Source of the DNA: Nitrospira sp. | GTDB lineage: Bacteria > Nitrospirota > Nitrospiria > Nitrospirales > Nitrospiraceae | Reading direction: 5' to 3' | Length of the DNA stretch: 64,000 nucleotides | NCBI GenBank assembly: GCA_018242765.1 | Contig: JAFEBH010000017.1 | Location: 1-64,000, forward strand | Shown: in pieces, positions 8,524 to 17,624 of the stretch | How positions within the stretch are numbered: the stretch's first letter is position 1 | Layout of the letters: every line of letters starts with the position of its first letter | Translations under genes and position numbers: made by a program | The notes under the pieces: model-generated | Databases searched by the model: none | Told to the model about the DNA's origin: nothing | What the model saw: only the letters and a program-made list of their open reading frames with translations

Positions 8524-10938
8524 ATGCCGATGACGACTGAAACGACTGAAACAATTCAAATCGCATCCGATGTCCTGCAGCGCAAGATTGTTCCGCTCAT
8601 CGCCAAGGAACTCGGTGTCGGCGGTCCACGAGTAGCTGCTGCGGTGGCATTACTCGATGAAGGAGCGACGGTTCCCTTTATTGCGCGGTATCGGAAAGAG
8701 GCGACAGGGAATCTGGACGATACGCAACTCCGGACGTTGGAAGAGCGCCTGCGCTATCTGCGTGAGCTGGAGGAGCGGCGCGCGGCCGTGTTGGCTTCCA
8801 TTGAGGAGCAAGGGAAGCTTACGGACGCCTTACGCACGGCGATCGAGGCGGCTACGACCAAACAGGCCGTCGAAGACCTCTATCTTCCATTTAAACCGAA
8901 ACGACGCACACGCGCGCAGATCGCGCGTGAAGCAGGGCTGGAGCCATTGGCAGATGGCCTGTTGGCCGATCCTCTGTTGGTTCCCGAGCAGGAGGCACTC
9001 AAGTACATCCGCGTGGTGCCGGCTTCGGACGGAGTAGAGGCCGTCAATGTGCCGGATGTCAAATCCGCACTCGAAGGAGCTCGGGACATCTTGATGGAAC
9101 GGTTTGCGGAAACCGCCGATCTTCTCGCCGCGATACGAACACGTTTGTGGAACGAGGGCATTTTGACCTCCACGGTGATGAAGGACAAAGAAACAGCTGA
9201 AGAGGAAAAGTTCCGTGACTACTATGCCTATTCGGAACCGATCAAGGCCATTCCTTCGCATCGAGCATTGGCACTGTTCCGGGGTCGCACCCTCGGGGTG
9301 TTAAAGCTTGAGCTGGGTTTGGGAGAGGGGCTTGACGCAATGGTCCCACATCCCTGTGTCGCCATGATTGCGGCTCATGCCGGAATTGCCGATCGAGGTC
9401 GACCGGCGGATAAGTGGTTGGCCGCCGTCTGTGAGTGGACGTGGCGTGTGAAAATGCATCTGACCATCAGTGCGGAGCTGCTCGTGCAATTGCGGGAAGC
9501 TGCTGAGGCAGAGGCGATCAGAATTTTTGCAAAAAACCTCCATGAGTTGTTGTTGGCGGCTCCGGCCGGGCCCAAGGCCATCCTCGGTTTGGACCCTGGT
9601 ATACGCACCGGGTGTAAAGTGGCGGTCGTTGATGCCACGGGAAAGTTGTTGGGCACAGAGACGATCTATCCTCATCAACCACGTAACGATTGGCAGGGAG
9701 CATTGGAGGTCTTAGTTCGGCTAATTGTGCGTCATGGTGTGGAATTGCTGGCGATCGGCAACGGCACTGCAAGTCGGGAAACGGACAAGTTGGCCGGGGA
9801 GGCAATCAAACTGGTCACAGCTCAAAAGCCTGAATACAAGTTCGCCAAAATCGTGGTGAGCGAAGCAGGGGCATCAGTCTACTCGGCTTCGGCCTTTGCG
9901 GCGGCGGAGTTCCCTGAGTTGGATGTCAGCTTGCGAGGGGCCGTGTCCATCGCGAGACGGTTACAGGATCCGCTCGCGGAGCTGGTAAAGATCGAGCCGA
10001 AAGCCATCGGAGTCGGCCAATATCAGCATGACGTGGATCAGAAGGCGTTGGCGAGATCGCTTGATGCTACGGTCGAAGATTGTGTCAATGCTGTGGGAGT
10101 GAACGTGAATACGGCATCGGTCCCGTTACTGGAACGGGTGTCGGGTCTCAATAAGGCGTTAGCTCGAAATATCGTGGACTATCGCAATGCGAACGGACCA
10201 TTTCCCAATCGGGCGACGATCCGCAAGGTTCCTCGGCTTGGTGACAAGACGTTTGAGCAAGCGGCAGGCTTCCTGCGCATCCCGGACGGTGACAATCCGT
10301 TGGACTGTTCCGCTGTTCATCCGGAGGCCTATCCGGTGGTTGAACGGATTCTGAGCAAGTTAGGAACGGGGATTGCCGAGGTGATGGGCCGGCCAGCCGT
10401 TTTGAAGGAGGTATCGGCTGCTGATTTTACCGATGAGAAGTTTGGGCTGCCGACGGTACAAGATATTTTTAGTGAACTCGAAAAACCGGGCCGCGATCCT
10501 CGGCCTGAATTCAAGACGGCGACGTTCCGTGACGGGGTCGAATCGGTGAGTGACTTGCTGTCGGGTATGGTGCTCGAGGGGGTGGTCACGAATGTGGCAG
10601 CCTTCGGAGCCTTTGTCGACATCGGGGTGCATCAGGATGGGCTGGTGCATGTGTCCGCACTGGCCAATCGATTCATCAAGGATCCGCATGAGGTGGTGAA
10701 GCCGGGACAGGTGGTCAAGGTGAAGGTGATCGACGTCGATCTGAAACGCCAGCGCATCGCGTTGACGATGCGCCTTGATGATGCCGCAAGCCGTCCGGCT
10801 GTGCCTGCCCAGTCCGGTACCAATGCAGCCGGTGCTCAACGCGGGCGAGGGCTGTCGGCGGCGAGTCAGCCCGGACAACCATCCCAACCGCTCAGCGCCA
10901 TGGCTCTCGCGTTGGCGAAGGCGAGGCAGAAGGCGTAG
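8524..10938 (+). CDS. tex: Tex family RNA-binding transcription accessory protein
   Basis: An 804-residue Tex protein, a cytosolic nucleic-acid-binding factor related to eukaryotic Spt6. The order is typical: helical Tex N-terminal domain (1-190), YqgF/RNase-H-like domain around [18 protein letters not shown] (about 350), helix-hairpin-helix repeats (about 500-560) and a C-terminal S1 RNA-binding domain (about 680-752, with [16 protein letters not shown] and HQDGLVHVS). A low-complexity Ala/Gln/Pro tail of about 50 residues follows. ATG 8524 was chosen; ATG 8530 is nearly as good and an upstream TTG is less likely. Confidence 0.95.
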   Translation: MPMTTETTETIQIASDVLQRKIVPLIAKELGVGGPRVAAAVALLDEGATVPFIARYRKEATGNLDDTQLRTLEERLRYLRELEERRAAVLASIEEQGKLTDALRTAIEAATTKQAVEDLYLPFKPKRRTRAQIAREAGLEPLADGLLADPLLVPEQEALKYIRVVPASDGVEAVNVPDVKSALEGARDILMERFAETADLLAAIRTRLWNEGILTSTVMKDKETAEEEKFRDYYAYSEPIKAIPSHRALALFRGRTLGVLKLELGLGEGLDAMVPHPCVAMIAAHAGIADRGRPADKWLAAVCEWTWRVKMHLTISAELLVQLREAAEAEAIRIFAKNLHELLLAAPAGPKAILGLDPGIRTGCKVAVVDATGKLLGTETIYPHQPRNDWQGALEVLVRLIVRHGVELLAIGNGTASRETDKLAGEAIKLVTAQKPEYKFAKIVVSEAGASVYSASAFAAAEFPELDVSLRGAVSIARRLQDPLAELVKIEPKAIGVGQYQHDVDQKALARSLDATVEDCVNAVGVNVNTASVPLLERVSGLNKALARNIVDYRNANGPFPNRATIRKVPRLGDKTFEQAAGFLRIPDGDNPLDCSAVHPEAYPVVERILSKLGTGIAEVMGRPAVLKEVSAADFTDEKFGLPTVQDIFSELEKPGRDPRPEFKTATFRDGVESVSDLLSGMVLEGVVTNVAAFGAFVDIGVHQDGLVHVSALANRFIKDPHEVVKPGQVVKVKVIDVDLKRQRIALTMRLDDAASRPAVPAQSGTNAAGAQRGRGLSAASQPGQPSQPLSAMALALAKARQKA

Positions 10939-11059
10939 CGTACGCCTGTTCTCCCCTGTAGGTGATGGGCTTGCACCACTATCAGCCGTGTGCCATTGGC
11001 ACACCATCAGCAGTTTCGGTCGCTTGCTCGTTGGTAGGCTGCGGGCAGATCCTATTACA

Positions 11060-11314
11060 CTACCCATACTTGAATTTCAGTGTGATGATTCCACATTGGA
11101 GTAGAAGCGTGACGGCGTTCGCGAGAATGACGGGCAACGAATCGATCCAGATGCCGTAGATGAGCCACAGTAACACGCCCGTGCTGAATGTCGTGACCAT
11201 CCCCCAGGACAGATCCCCGGTTGATTTGGACTGCCAAGCCTTCGCAATCTGAGGAATGAACGCAATCGTGGTCAGTGTGCCGGCGATCAACCCCAGCGTT
11301 GTGACTCCGTCCAC
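11060..11314 (-). CDS. SemiSWEET/PQ-loop small membrane transporter
   Basis: This 84-residue protein has three predicted transmembrane helices and the PQ-loop signature FIPQIAKAWQSKSTGDLSW. That matches bacterial SemiSWEETs, which dimerise to form a small-solute uniporter, classically for sugars. It uses a GTG start three bases after the stop of tenA, so translation is likely coupled. That pairing suggests, without proving, a substrate linked to thiamin salvage rather than a sugar. Confidence 0.82.
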   Translation of the reverse strand: MDGVTTLGLIAGTLTTIAFIPQIAKAWQSKSTGDLSWGMVTTFSTGVLLWLIYGIWIDSLPVILANAVTLLLQCGIITLKFKYG

Positions 11315-11317
11315 TTT

Positions 11318-11986
11318 TTACACCGGCCACTTTTCTTCGCGCCAGGCCATGTCCCAGAACATCCATTCATAGCGTGAACTGATGATGAAAGAGTCTTCCA
11401 TCCGTCGGAGTTCGTCTTTTCCGGCTGTCTTGGCCCACTGATCCACTTTCTTCCGCATCCATATCTGGACGTCCGCAAACTCGGGAGATGCATAGAGCAT
11501 GAGCCACTCACGATAGGGATGGTTCTTGGCCGGTGAGCCTTTTTGCAATAAATGTTGTCCTACCACACAGTAGACCCATGCGCAGGGAAGGGCCACGACG
11601 GTGATTTCCGTGGCTGTCCCCGTTGCGGCTACCGCAAGCATGTGTCTGGTGTACGCATAATTGGTCGGCGCCATGGGAACGGAGGTCATCTGTTTTGCGG
11701 TCATGTTCCAGCGTTTGCCGTAATTTTCGTGCAGGCTGCGCTCGACGACGATCGTCTCCTCTGCCAGCTTGTTGAAACGGAGGCCGCTCTCTGAGTCAGG
11801 CGCTTTGACGGCTGCAGCAGAGAATACACGCGCGAGGTCGCCGAGAAATCGAGCATCTTGCAGGATGTAATATTTGAACTTCTGCTCAGGCAATGTTCCG
11901 TTGCCGAGTGCGACGACAAAGGGGTGCGTCAATTGGGAATCCCAGATCGAGCTGGCGAGTTTGCGGAGGTTGTTTGAGAATGACAT
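11318..11986 (-). CDS. tenA: TenA family thiaminase II / aminopyrimidine aminohydrolase
   Basis: A 222-residue all-helical TenA/THI-4 protein. TenA hydrolyses the amino group of aminopyrimidine breakdown products of thiamin to give HMP for thiamin salvage. The catalytic Cys motif is visible (LPCAWVYCVVGQ, about residue 134), as are SRYEWMFWDMAW near the C-terminus and the N-terminal HPFVVALGNGTLP segment. Length is typical. It is the first gene of a two-gene operon with the SemiSWEET-like transporter. I looked for a TPP riboswitch in the short leader (11987-12076) and saw no thi-box core. Confidence 0.88.
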   Translation of the reverse strand: MSFSNNLRKLASSIWDSQLTHPFVVALGNGTLPEQKFKYYILQDARFLGDLARVFSAAAVKAPDSESGLRFNKLAEETIVVERSLHENYGKRWNMTAKQMTSVPMAPTNYAYTRHMLAVAATGTATEITVVALPCAWVYCVVGQHLLQKGSPAKNHPYREWLMLYASPEFADVQIWMRKKVDQWAKTAGKDELRRMEDSFIISSRYEWMFWDMAWREEKWPV

Positions 11987-12076
11987 GTGTTCTCCGATGT
12001 GGGAAGTGGTTTGTTTTGAGCTAGAACGTAACTTTCAACACTCACAAGTCAACAGGTAGCCCTAGGTGCTCCCACA

Positions 12077-13480
12077 TTAGAGATACGGAATCCAGGGTCT
12101 GGGGAGGCGGTTCATTCCGTCCAATGCTGCGACTTTATAGCACTCGGCCAACGTCGGATAATTGAAGACGGTATCGATAAAGTAATCAATTTTACCATGA
12201 AAGGCCATCACGGCTTGACCGATGTGGATCAATTCGGTAGCGCCTTCCCCGATGGCATGCACCCCTAACAGATGTCGAGTGTGTCGATGAAACAAGAGCT
12301 TCAGCATGCCGGTTTCGTCACCGATCAATTGTCCACGAGCGATCTCCTTGTAGCGGGCGATGCCGACGCCGTACGGTATACCGGCTTGTTTGAGCTCTTC
12401 CTCATTTCTACCGACCATGGAGATTTCCGGAATGGCATAGATGCCATAGGGGAGGAGTGCGGTATCCATGCGATCCGGATGGCCGAAAGCATGGCTGGCT
12501 GCGTGTCGACCCTGTTGCATGGATGTCGACGCCAGCGCCGGGAATCCGATGACGTCGCCAGCTGCATAGATGTGAGGAAGCGTGGTTTGAAAATGTTCAT
12601 TCACGGTCAACCGTCCTCGGATATCCGGGTGGAGACCGATTGATTCTAGATGCAGGGGTGCGGTCGCGCCGACGCGGCCAATGGCATACAGGAGCGTGGC
12701 GGTGTGAAGCGGTGGATGATTCCGTAAGGAGACCTGGACCGCCTGCTTTCCTGTTCGCGTGATCGCGACAACTTCTTCGTCGTGATAGAGCGTGACGCCA
12801 AATTCTTTCATCTGGCGCTGGAGTGTCTCAATGATTTCTGTGTCGACGAATTCCAACAGCCGGGGGCGCTTATCGATGAGTGTGACGGGAACTCCCAAGG
12901 CGGCAAGCATCGACGCATATTCGGTTCCGATCACGCCCCCTCCAACAATGACGAGGGATTTGGGAATATGTCGTAAGGACAGAAGCCCGTCTGTATCGAT
13001 AATCGTGTGATCATCGAAGGGAACCTCAGACGGCCGAGCCGGCTCGGTTCCCACGGCAATGACGAAGAAGTCGGCCGTCAGTTCGACCACTCCGCGAGGG
13101 GTGTGTACATGAAGTCGATGGGGGTCGAGAAAACTGGCCGTTCCGAAATACATATCCACTCGGTTGCGGGCCATCTGCTGTTGGACGATCTGTATCTCAT
13201 GTTTGATGACGTGATCGGCACGGAAGGCCAGGTCTTCGATCGTGATCGTCTTTTTCAGCCGGTATTCGCCTCCGTAGATGTTGCGCTGTCGAAATCCGGA
13301 CAGGTAGAGGACGGCTTCACGGAGTGATTTGCTGGGAATCGTTCCCGTATTGATGCAGACGCCGCCGAGGACCATCTTGCGCTCGATGATTCCGACTTTC
13401 TTGCCGAGCTTGGCCGCCTGAACGGCAGCCTTCTGTCCTGCCGGTCCCGTACCGATGACGAGTAAATCGTAGTGAGGCAT
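12077..13480 (-). CDS. sthA: soluble pyridine nucleotide transhydrogenase
   Basis: A 467-residue flavoprotein of the dihydrolipoamide-dehydrogenase fold, the length expected for SthA. The FAD-binding motif VIGTGPAGQKAA is at residues 8-19. GGVCINTGTIPSK keeps only one cysteine of the redox pair (Cys42; Thr47 replaces the second), which is characteristic of transhydrogenases as opposed to disulphide reductases. A second Rossmann motif (VIVGGGVIGTEYASML) binds NAD(P). The reaction moves hydride between NADPH and NADH in the cytosol. The start at MPHYDLL removes 25 unlikely upstream residues. Confidence 0.9.
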   Translation of the reverse strand: MPHYDLLVIGTGPAGQKAAVQAAKLGKKVGIIERKMVLGGVCINTGTIPSKSLREAVLYLSGFRQRNIYGGEYRLKKTITIEDLAFRADHVIKHEIQIVQQQMARNRVDMYFGTASFLDPHRLHVHTPRGVVELTADFFVIAVGTEPARPSEVPFDDHTIIDTDGLLSLRHIPKSLVIVGGGVIGTEYASMLAALGVPVTLIDKRPRLLEFVDTEIIETLQRQMKEFGVTLYHDEEVVAITRTGKQAVQVSLRNHPPLHTATLLYAIGRVGATAPLHLESIGLHPDIRGRLTVNEHFQTTLPHIYAAGDVIGFPALASTSMQQGRHAASHAFGHPDRMDTALLPYGIYAIPEISMVGRNEEELKQAGIPYGVGIARYKEIARGQLIGDETGMLKLLFHRHTRHLLGVHAIGEGATELIHIGQAVMAFHGKIDYFIDTVFNYPTLAECYKVAALDGMNRLPRPWIPYL

Positions 13481-13576
13481 GAGGCTCTTGAACGAGAGAG
13501 GGGAAGGTTGAGGGCCAGGAACGATTGACGTATTCCAGACGAGGCCCGGCCTCAACGACCTTCCCCGCGTTTTCCC

Positions 13577-14233
13577 CTAACTCTCGGTGACCAACCGACG
13601 GGCGAATTGGAATGCTTCTTCCATGTCCGGGAGTTGAGCAACCTCAGGAGTTATTTGAAGATAGCGGATGGTGTTTGTCTTATCAATGACCATGACCGCT
13701 CTCGTCAAAATGTGCAGGCCTTCCAAGAAGAGGCCATGGGTTTTCCCAAACTCACCTCCACGATAGTCGGAGAGGAAGGTCACGTTGGCGATCTTGGCTT
13801 CTCCGGCGAATCGCTTTTGAGCGAAGGGGGTATCGACGCTGACGGTGATCAGTTCCACCATCTTATCGAGGCCTTTATTCCGTTCGCTCAGAATATGGGT
13901 CTGCTGTTCGCAGACCGGGGTATCAAGGGAGGGGACGATACTGATGATCCGGACCTTGCCTGTCCCTTTGGTTTCTCCGATGTTCACGAGGGACAAGTCA
14001 TTCTGTGCCACCTTCACATCACGGAGCGCATCGCCGACCTTCACTCCGTGACCGGTAAGTGACAGCGGGTTGCCTTTGAAGAGGACCTTATTGCCTTCGC
14101 CCGCGACTGCCGTATCGTTGGATACGGGCAGGTTTTTGTATAAGAAGGGGGTGCTCGCTGTCGTCTGACAACCGACGACAGCAACAGAGAGGCACAGCAT
14201 CGTGCCGATGAAGCCAGAAGATTGTTTCCGCAT
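13577..14233 (-). CDS. tpx: lipoprotein thiol peroxidase (Tpx family) lacking the resolving cysteine
   Basis: A 218-residue Tpx-type peroxiredoxin that reduces peroxides through the peroxidatic Cys108 in PSLDTPVCEQQT. Two features are unusual. It begins with a lipoprotein signal peptide (SVAVVGC, lipid Cys22), placing it in a membrane facing the periplasm, whereas typical Tpx is soluble. The segment holding the resolving Cys in classical Tpx (RFCGAEG) reads RFAGEAK here, so Ala143 replaces it and the mature domain has a single redox cysteine. It may work as a 1-Cys enzyme with an external thiol. AAAGGAG seven bases upstream fixes the start. Confidence 0.88.
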   Translation of the reverse strand: MRKQSSGFIGTMLCLSVAVVGCQTTASTPFLYKNLPVSNDTAVAGEGNKVLFKGNPLSLTGHGVKVGDALRDVKVAQNDLSLVNIGETKGTGKVRIISIVPSLDTPVCEQQTHILSERNKGLDKMVELITVSVDTPFAQKRFAGEAKIANVTFLSDYRGGEFGKTHGLFLEGLHILTRAVMVIDKTNTIRYLQITPEVAQLPDMEEAFQFARRLVTES

Positions 14234-14288
14234 TGTATGCTCCTTTCCCAACACAGGATTGTTCAGGGTCCTCACGCAGACTGTCCGT

Positions 14289-15299
14289 TTAGGGTGACGA
14301 GTGAATATACTCGATCAGTGATCGGTTCACCAGCTCCGGGCGTTCCCATTGCGGCATATGTCCGGCCTGGGGGATCGTGACAAACGTTGATCCCCGGATG
14401 CTCTGGTGGAGCGCTGCTCCCACCGCTGCGGGAAAGACCTGGTCATGCTCACCCCAGATAATCATCGTAGGGTGCGCGATGTCCTTGATACGCGGCGCAA
14501 ACTCAGTTTCCCACAAGGGGAGGGTCTTTTTCATGGCCATGAGGGGTTTGATGATGCCGGGGCGCCGACGATTGCGGTTGGAGCGTTCAAGGACGGCCGG
14601 TGTCAGGAGGCTATGGTCGTGGATGACCTCTTTCAGGACCGAGTCGGTGACCAGCCAGCCGAACAGCCAGTTTCCGAATGACACGAGCCACCACGGGGCC
14701 TGTGATTCCAGTGCACGACGGAACGATGGAGCGGTGACGTTGGTCAGAATATCCGGCGGCAATCCATCGATGAGGACGAGTGTGTCGACACGGGTCGGGT
14801 GTGTCAGTGCCATGCCGATGACCAAGCCGGCTCCCATCGAATTACCGACGAGCGTGGCATGGGGGACCTCCAGCGCGTCCATGAATCCAACCAAGAAGTC
14901 CATCATCTGATCGGGTTGGTAGGCAATATCTGGCTTGTCGGATAGTCCGGAACCGGGGAGGTCGAGTGTCACGGTGCGAAACTGGTGGGACAAGCCCTGT
15001 TGCTGATGTTCCCACTGCCACATAGAACCGCCAAACCCATGGATCAAGATGACCGGCGGGCCGGTCCCGACATCGAGATAGGCTAGCCGTTGGCCATGGA
15101 CGAGAACGGTCTTGATCGGGAGGGGTTCGACCGGGGTACGTGCTAAGGGCTCAAAGTAGGGTGGAATCTGTGCGGGCGGAGTACAGGCGGCCATGAGACA
15201 GCAGAGAACGTAGGGGAGGAATAGTCCCCGTGTCCATGGCGGATATGGGATGGCCCGAGGATGAGCGAGGAGACTACTCCAATTGAATGACTGTCTCAT
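14289..15299 (-). CDS. alpha/beta hydrolase, probable lipoprotein
   Basis: About 336 residues. The N-terminal region carries a hydrophobic stretch ending in CCLMAACTPP, a lipobox. The catalytic triad of an alpha/beta hydrolase is visible: nucleophile elbow GNSMGAG, Asp in WGEHDQVFP and His in AGHMPQWE, with the oxyanion motif ILIHGFGGS ahead. It resembles esterase/C-C hydrolase proteins; the substrate is unknown. The proposed start overlaps the end of pycB by 26 bases and has no good ribosome-binding site, so expression may depend on readthrough from pycB. Confidence 0.8.
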   Translation of the reverse strand: MRQSFNWSSLLAHPRAIPYPPWTRGLFLPYVLCCLMAACTPPAQIPPYFEPLARTPVEPLPIKTVLVHGQRLAYLDVGTGPPVILIHGFGGSMWQWEHQQQGLSHQFRTVTLDLPGSGLSDKPDIAYQPDQMMDFLVGFMDALEVPHATLVGNSMGAGLVIGMALTHPTRVDTLVLIDGLPPDILTNVTAPSFRRALESQAPWWLVSFGNWLFGWLVTDSVLKEVIHDHSLLTPAVLERSNRNRRRPGIIKPLMAMKKTLPLWETEFAPRIKDIAHPTMIIWGEHDQVFPAAVGAALHQSIRGSTFVTIPQAGHMPQWERPELVNRSLIEYIHSSP

Positions 15300-17229
15300 C
15301 CGTTTTGACGTTATCGCCGTCGTTGACCAAGATCGCAGAGACTTTCCCGTCAATCGGTGCCGGTACCCGACTTTCCATCTTCATCGCTTCGATGATCAAG
15401 AGCGGATCACCGGCCTTCACGCAATCATTCACGGCAACAAGAACCTTTACCACGCGACCGGGCATGGGAGGAGCCACATCACCTGGTTTTGCCGGTTTGG
15501 GACGCTTGGGCTTTCCTGTCGTCCCAATCTCTTGGGACTCCGGAACGCCGGCGAGTACTTCCTGAATCGGCTCGAGCGAGACTTCTTCCAGTTTATCGTT
15601 GATACGGATGTAGTAGGGTTTGTGGCCGTCGACCTTACGGCCGGAGCCTGAGACCTTCACATGATAGGTCTCGCCATGGACCGTGACATTGAATTCGACC
15701 GGAGCCAAATGTAACTCGTGCGCCGTCGAAGGGCCCTTTGCCGATCCGATGTCCAGAGGTTCAGGGGTCAAGTCGCCCTTCTCACGTGCCTCGAAAAAGT
15801 CACGTGCGATGGGAGGAAACAGCACAAACGACAGCTGGTCTTCAACGCTTTGAGCCGAAGCCGGCAGCTCTTTCTTGGCGTCATCGAGTTCCGGCTCCAA
15901 TCGATCAGCCGGCCTGGTCTTGATGGGGGTTTCATCACCGGTTGCGCGCGCCATGACATCGAGGTCGACCTGTCCCGGCGCACGTCCATAGAGTCCCAAA
16001 AAATAATTCTTGGTCTCGGTGGTAATGACCTTGTACCGCTCTCCGGTCAACACATTGAGGGTTGCCTGCGTGCCGACGATTTGGCTGGTCGGGGTGACCA
16101 GTGGAGGATAGCCCATTTCTTTTCGCACGCGAGGAACTTCGTCGAGCACTTCCTTCATCCGATCAAGGGCATTTTGCTCCGTCAGCTGAGCGGCTAGGTT
16201 TGACAACATGCCGCCGGGGATCTGGGAGGTGAGGATTTCCGCATCGACGCCGGTAAAGTCACTCTCGAACTGACGATATTTACGGCGAACCGACCGGAAA
16301 TGTTCGGTGATCGGTTGGAAGTTGGCAAGTTCCAATCCTGTGTCGTAGGGTGTGTTTTGGAGTGAGGCCACTAATGTTTCCGTCGCGGGATGAGATGTGC
16401 CTCCCGCCAACGGCGAGATTGAGGTATCGAGCATATCGAGGCCTCCCAGGATCGCCATCAGCGAGGTCATGGAAGCCATTCCGGACGTGTAATGCGAATG
16501 GAGATGCAGCGGAACCTTGACAGCGGCTTTCAGTCGACGCACCAGATGATAGGCATCGAGTGGTGCGAGCAGCCCCGCCATATCCTTGATGCAGATCGTG
16601 TCCGTTCCGAGATCTTCCAGTTTCTTGGCCAAATCGACAAACCGGTCGATGCTATGAACGGGACTCACTGTATAGCAGATGGTGGCTTCCGCATGCTTGC
16701 CGCAGGCCTTGACTTCACTCACGGCCCGATCAAGGTTCCGCACGTCATTGAGTGCGTCGAAGATACGGAAGACGTCAATACCGTTCGTCGCCGATCGCTC
16801 AATGAACCGTTCCACCACATCATCGGCGTAATGCCGATAACCGACAAGATTCTGGCCCCGCAACAACATCTGGAGCTTGGTATTGGGCATGGCCGCCCGT
16901 AATGCTCGGAGTCGTTCCCATGGGTCTTCCTTTAAAAAGCGGAGGCACGTATCAAAGGTTGCTCCGCCCCACACCTCCAGGGACCAATAGCCGACCGCGT
17001 CCAGCTTCTGGGCGATCGGCAGCATATCCTCGGTCCGCATGCGCGTGGCCAACAAGGATTGATGCCCATCTCTTAAGGCCACGTCGGTGATCAAGACCGG
17101 TTTGCCGACGGCCGGCGTGATCGTAAACTCGCTGGGACGTGAGGCAAGCAGTTTTGAGGTCTTGCTCGATGGAGCAGCCGGTCGACTCTTCTTCTGTTGT
17201 TTCTTTGGTAGTGGTCGTCGTTTCGCCAT
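15274..17229 (-). CDS. pycB: pyruvate carboxylase subunit B (carboxyltransferase + biotin carrier)
   Basis: A 651-residue subunit that transfers CO2 from carboxybiotin to pyruvate, giving oxaloacetate. After a basic low-complexity leader the HMGL-like carboxyltransferase barrel begins with DVALRDGHQSLLATRM. The catalytic-lysine region ICIKDMAGLL is near residue 214 and the conserved carboxylase domain follows to about residue 480. The C-terminus is a biotinyl domain with the biotinylation motif EAMKMES (about residue 613). The same layout occurs in oxaloacetate decarboxylase alpha, but no beta/gamma membrane subunits are present. The biotin carboxylase subunit gene immediately upstream supports pyruvate carboxylase, an anaplerotic step. 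Confidence 0.92.
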   Translation of the reverse strand: MAKRRPLPKKQQKKSRPAAPSSKTSKLLASRPSEFTITPAVGKPVLITDVALRDGHQSLLATRMRTEDMLPIAQKLDAVGYWSLEVWGGATFDTCLRFLKEDPWERLRALRAAMPNTKLQMLLRGQNLVGYRHYADDVVERFIERSATNGIDVFRIFDALNDVRNLDRAVSEVKACGKHAEATICYTVSPVHSIDRFVDLAKKLEDLGTDTICIKDMAGLLAPLDAYHLVRRLKAAVKVPLHLHSHYTSGMASMTSLMAILGGLDMLDTSISPLAGGTSHPATETLVASLQNTPYDTGLELANFQPITEHFRSVRRKYRQFESDFTGVDAEILTSQIPGGMLSNLAAQLTEQNALDRMKEVLDEVPRVRKEMGYPPLVTPTSQIVGTQATLNVLTGERYKVITTETKNYFLGLYGRAPGQVDLDVMARATGDETPIKTRPADRLEPELDDAKKELPASAQSVEDQLSFVLFPPIARDFFEAREKGDLTPEPLDIGSAKGPSTAHELHLAPVEFNVTVHGETYHVKVSGSGRKVDGHKPYYIRINDKLEEVSLEPIQEVLAGVPESQEIGTTGKPKRPKPAKPGDVAPPMPGRVVKVLVAVNDCVKAGDPLLIIEAMKMESRVPAPIDGKVSAILVNDGDNVKTDETVIQLE

Positions 17230-17423
17230 GATGTTTCGTGTGTCTCTTCAGAGTCAGTGGGTTTGCCGGACGGAATAGGCTGCGGGAAAACCCGGTTGAT
17301 ACCAACTATATAGATGGACATGTCTATACGGAGTTAACACGCGAATACTATTTGGATGTTCAAATCGGATGTTCAACAAGCCCTGGTTCTCACACGCCCC
17401 ATCCCGGCGCGCGGCTCGACTGT

Positions 17424-17458
17424 CTTCGACAAGCTCAGGCCCCGAGCCTGTCGAGGGG
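17424..17458. repeat. palindromic intergenic repeat 1
   Basis: An imperfect inverted repeat with arms CGACAAGCTC and GAGCCTGTCG around a short GC-rich loop. This word pair is familiar to me from REP-like palindromes in many bacterial genomes; copy number in this genome cannot be judged from one window. Confidence 0.6.
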
Positions 17459-17558
17459 AGCTCGCCGAAATCCAAGATGCGCCGTTCCACGGGTGCAGCC
17501 GCAGCGAACGAAGAGGCACGGCGTACGCCTTGGTAGGTTGAGCCTCTGAGCGCTACGA

Positions 17559-17591
17559 CCTGCCTGCGCGAAGCGCTTCGGCGAAGGCAGG
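17559..17591. repeat. palindromic intergenic repeat 2
   Basis: A near-palindrome starting CCTGCCTGCGCGAAGCG and closing with CTTCGGCGAAGGCAGG. The arms pair with few mismatches and the centre AAGCGCTT is itself a perfect palindrome. It lies just after the pycA stop and could act as a transcript-stabilising hairpin or a repeat-family unit. Confidence 0.6.
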
Positions 17592-17624
17592 GAACGTCGA
17601 TGACCGACTTTTTCAGCATCCTGT

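Larger units (their letters stand above)
17230..17624. other. repeat-bearing spacer inside the pyc locus
   Basis: This spacer of about 395 bases between pycA and pycB contains no supportable gene but has two near-palindromes (17424-17458 and 17559-17591) and words typical of dispersed intergenic repeats. It may form RNA hairpins that uncouple the two subunits, and it may hold a separate pycB promoter. Confidence 0.6.

Noticed and set aside
10996-11011. Sigma-54-like TGGCAC with GG and GC ten bases apart
   Set aside because: The -12 part is poor and the site points into the 3' end of a convergent gene, so no gene could use it.
11987-12076. TPP riboswitch before tenA
   Set aside because: The leader is too short and lacks the conserved thi-box core.
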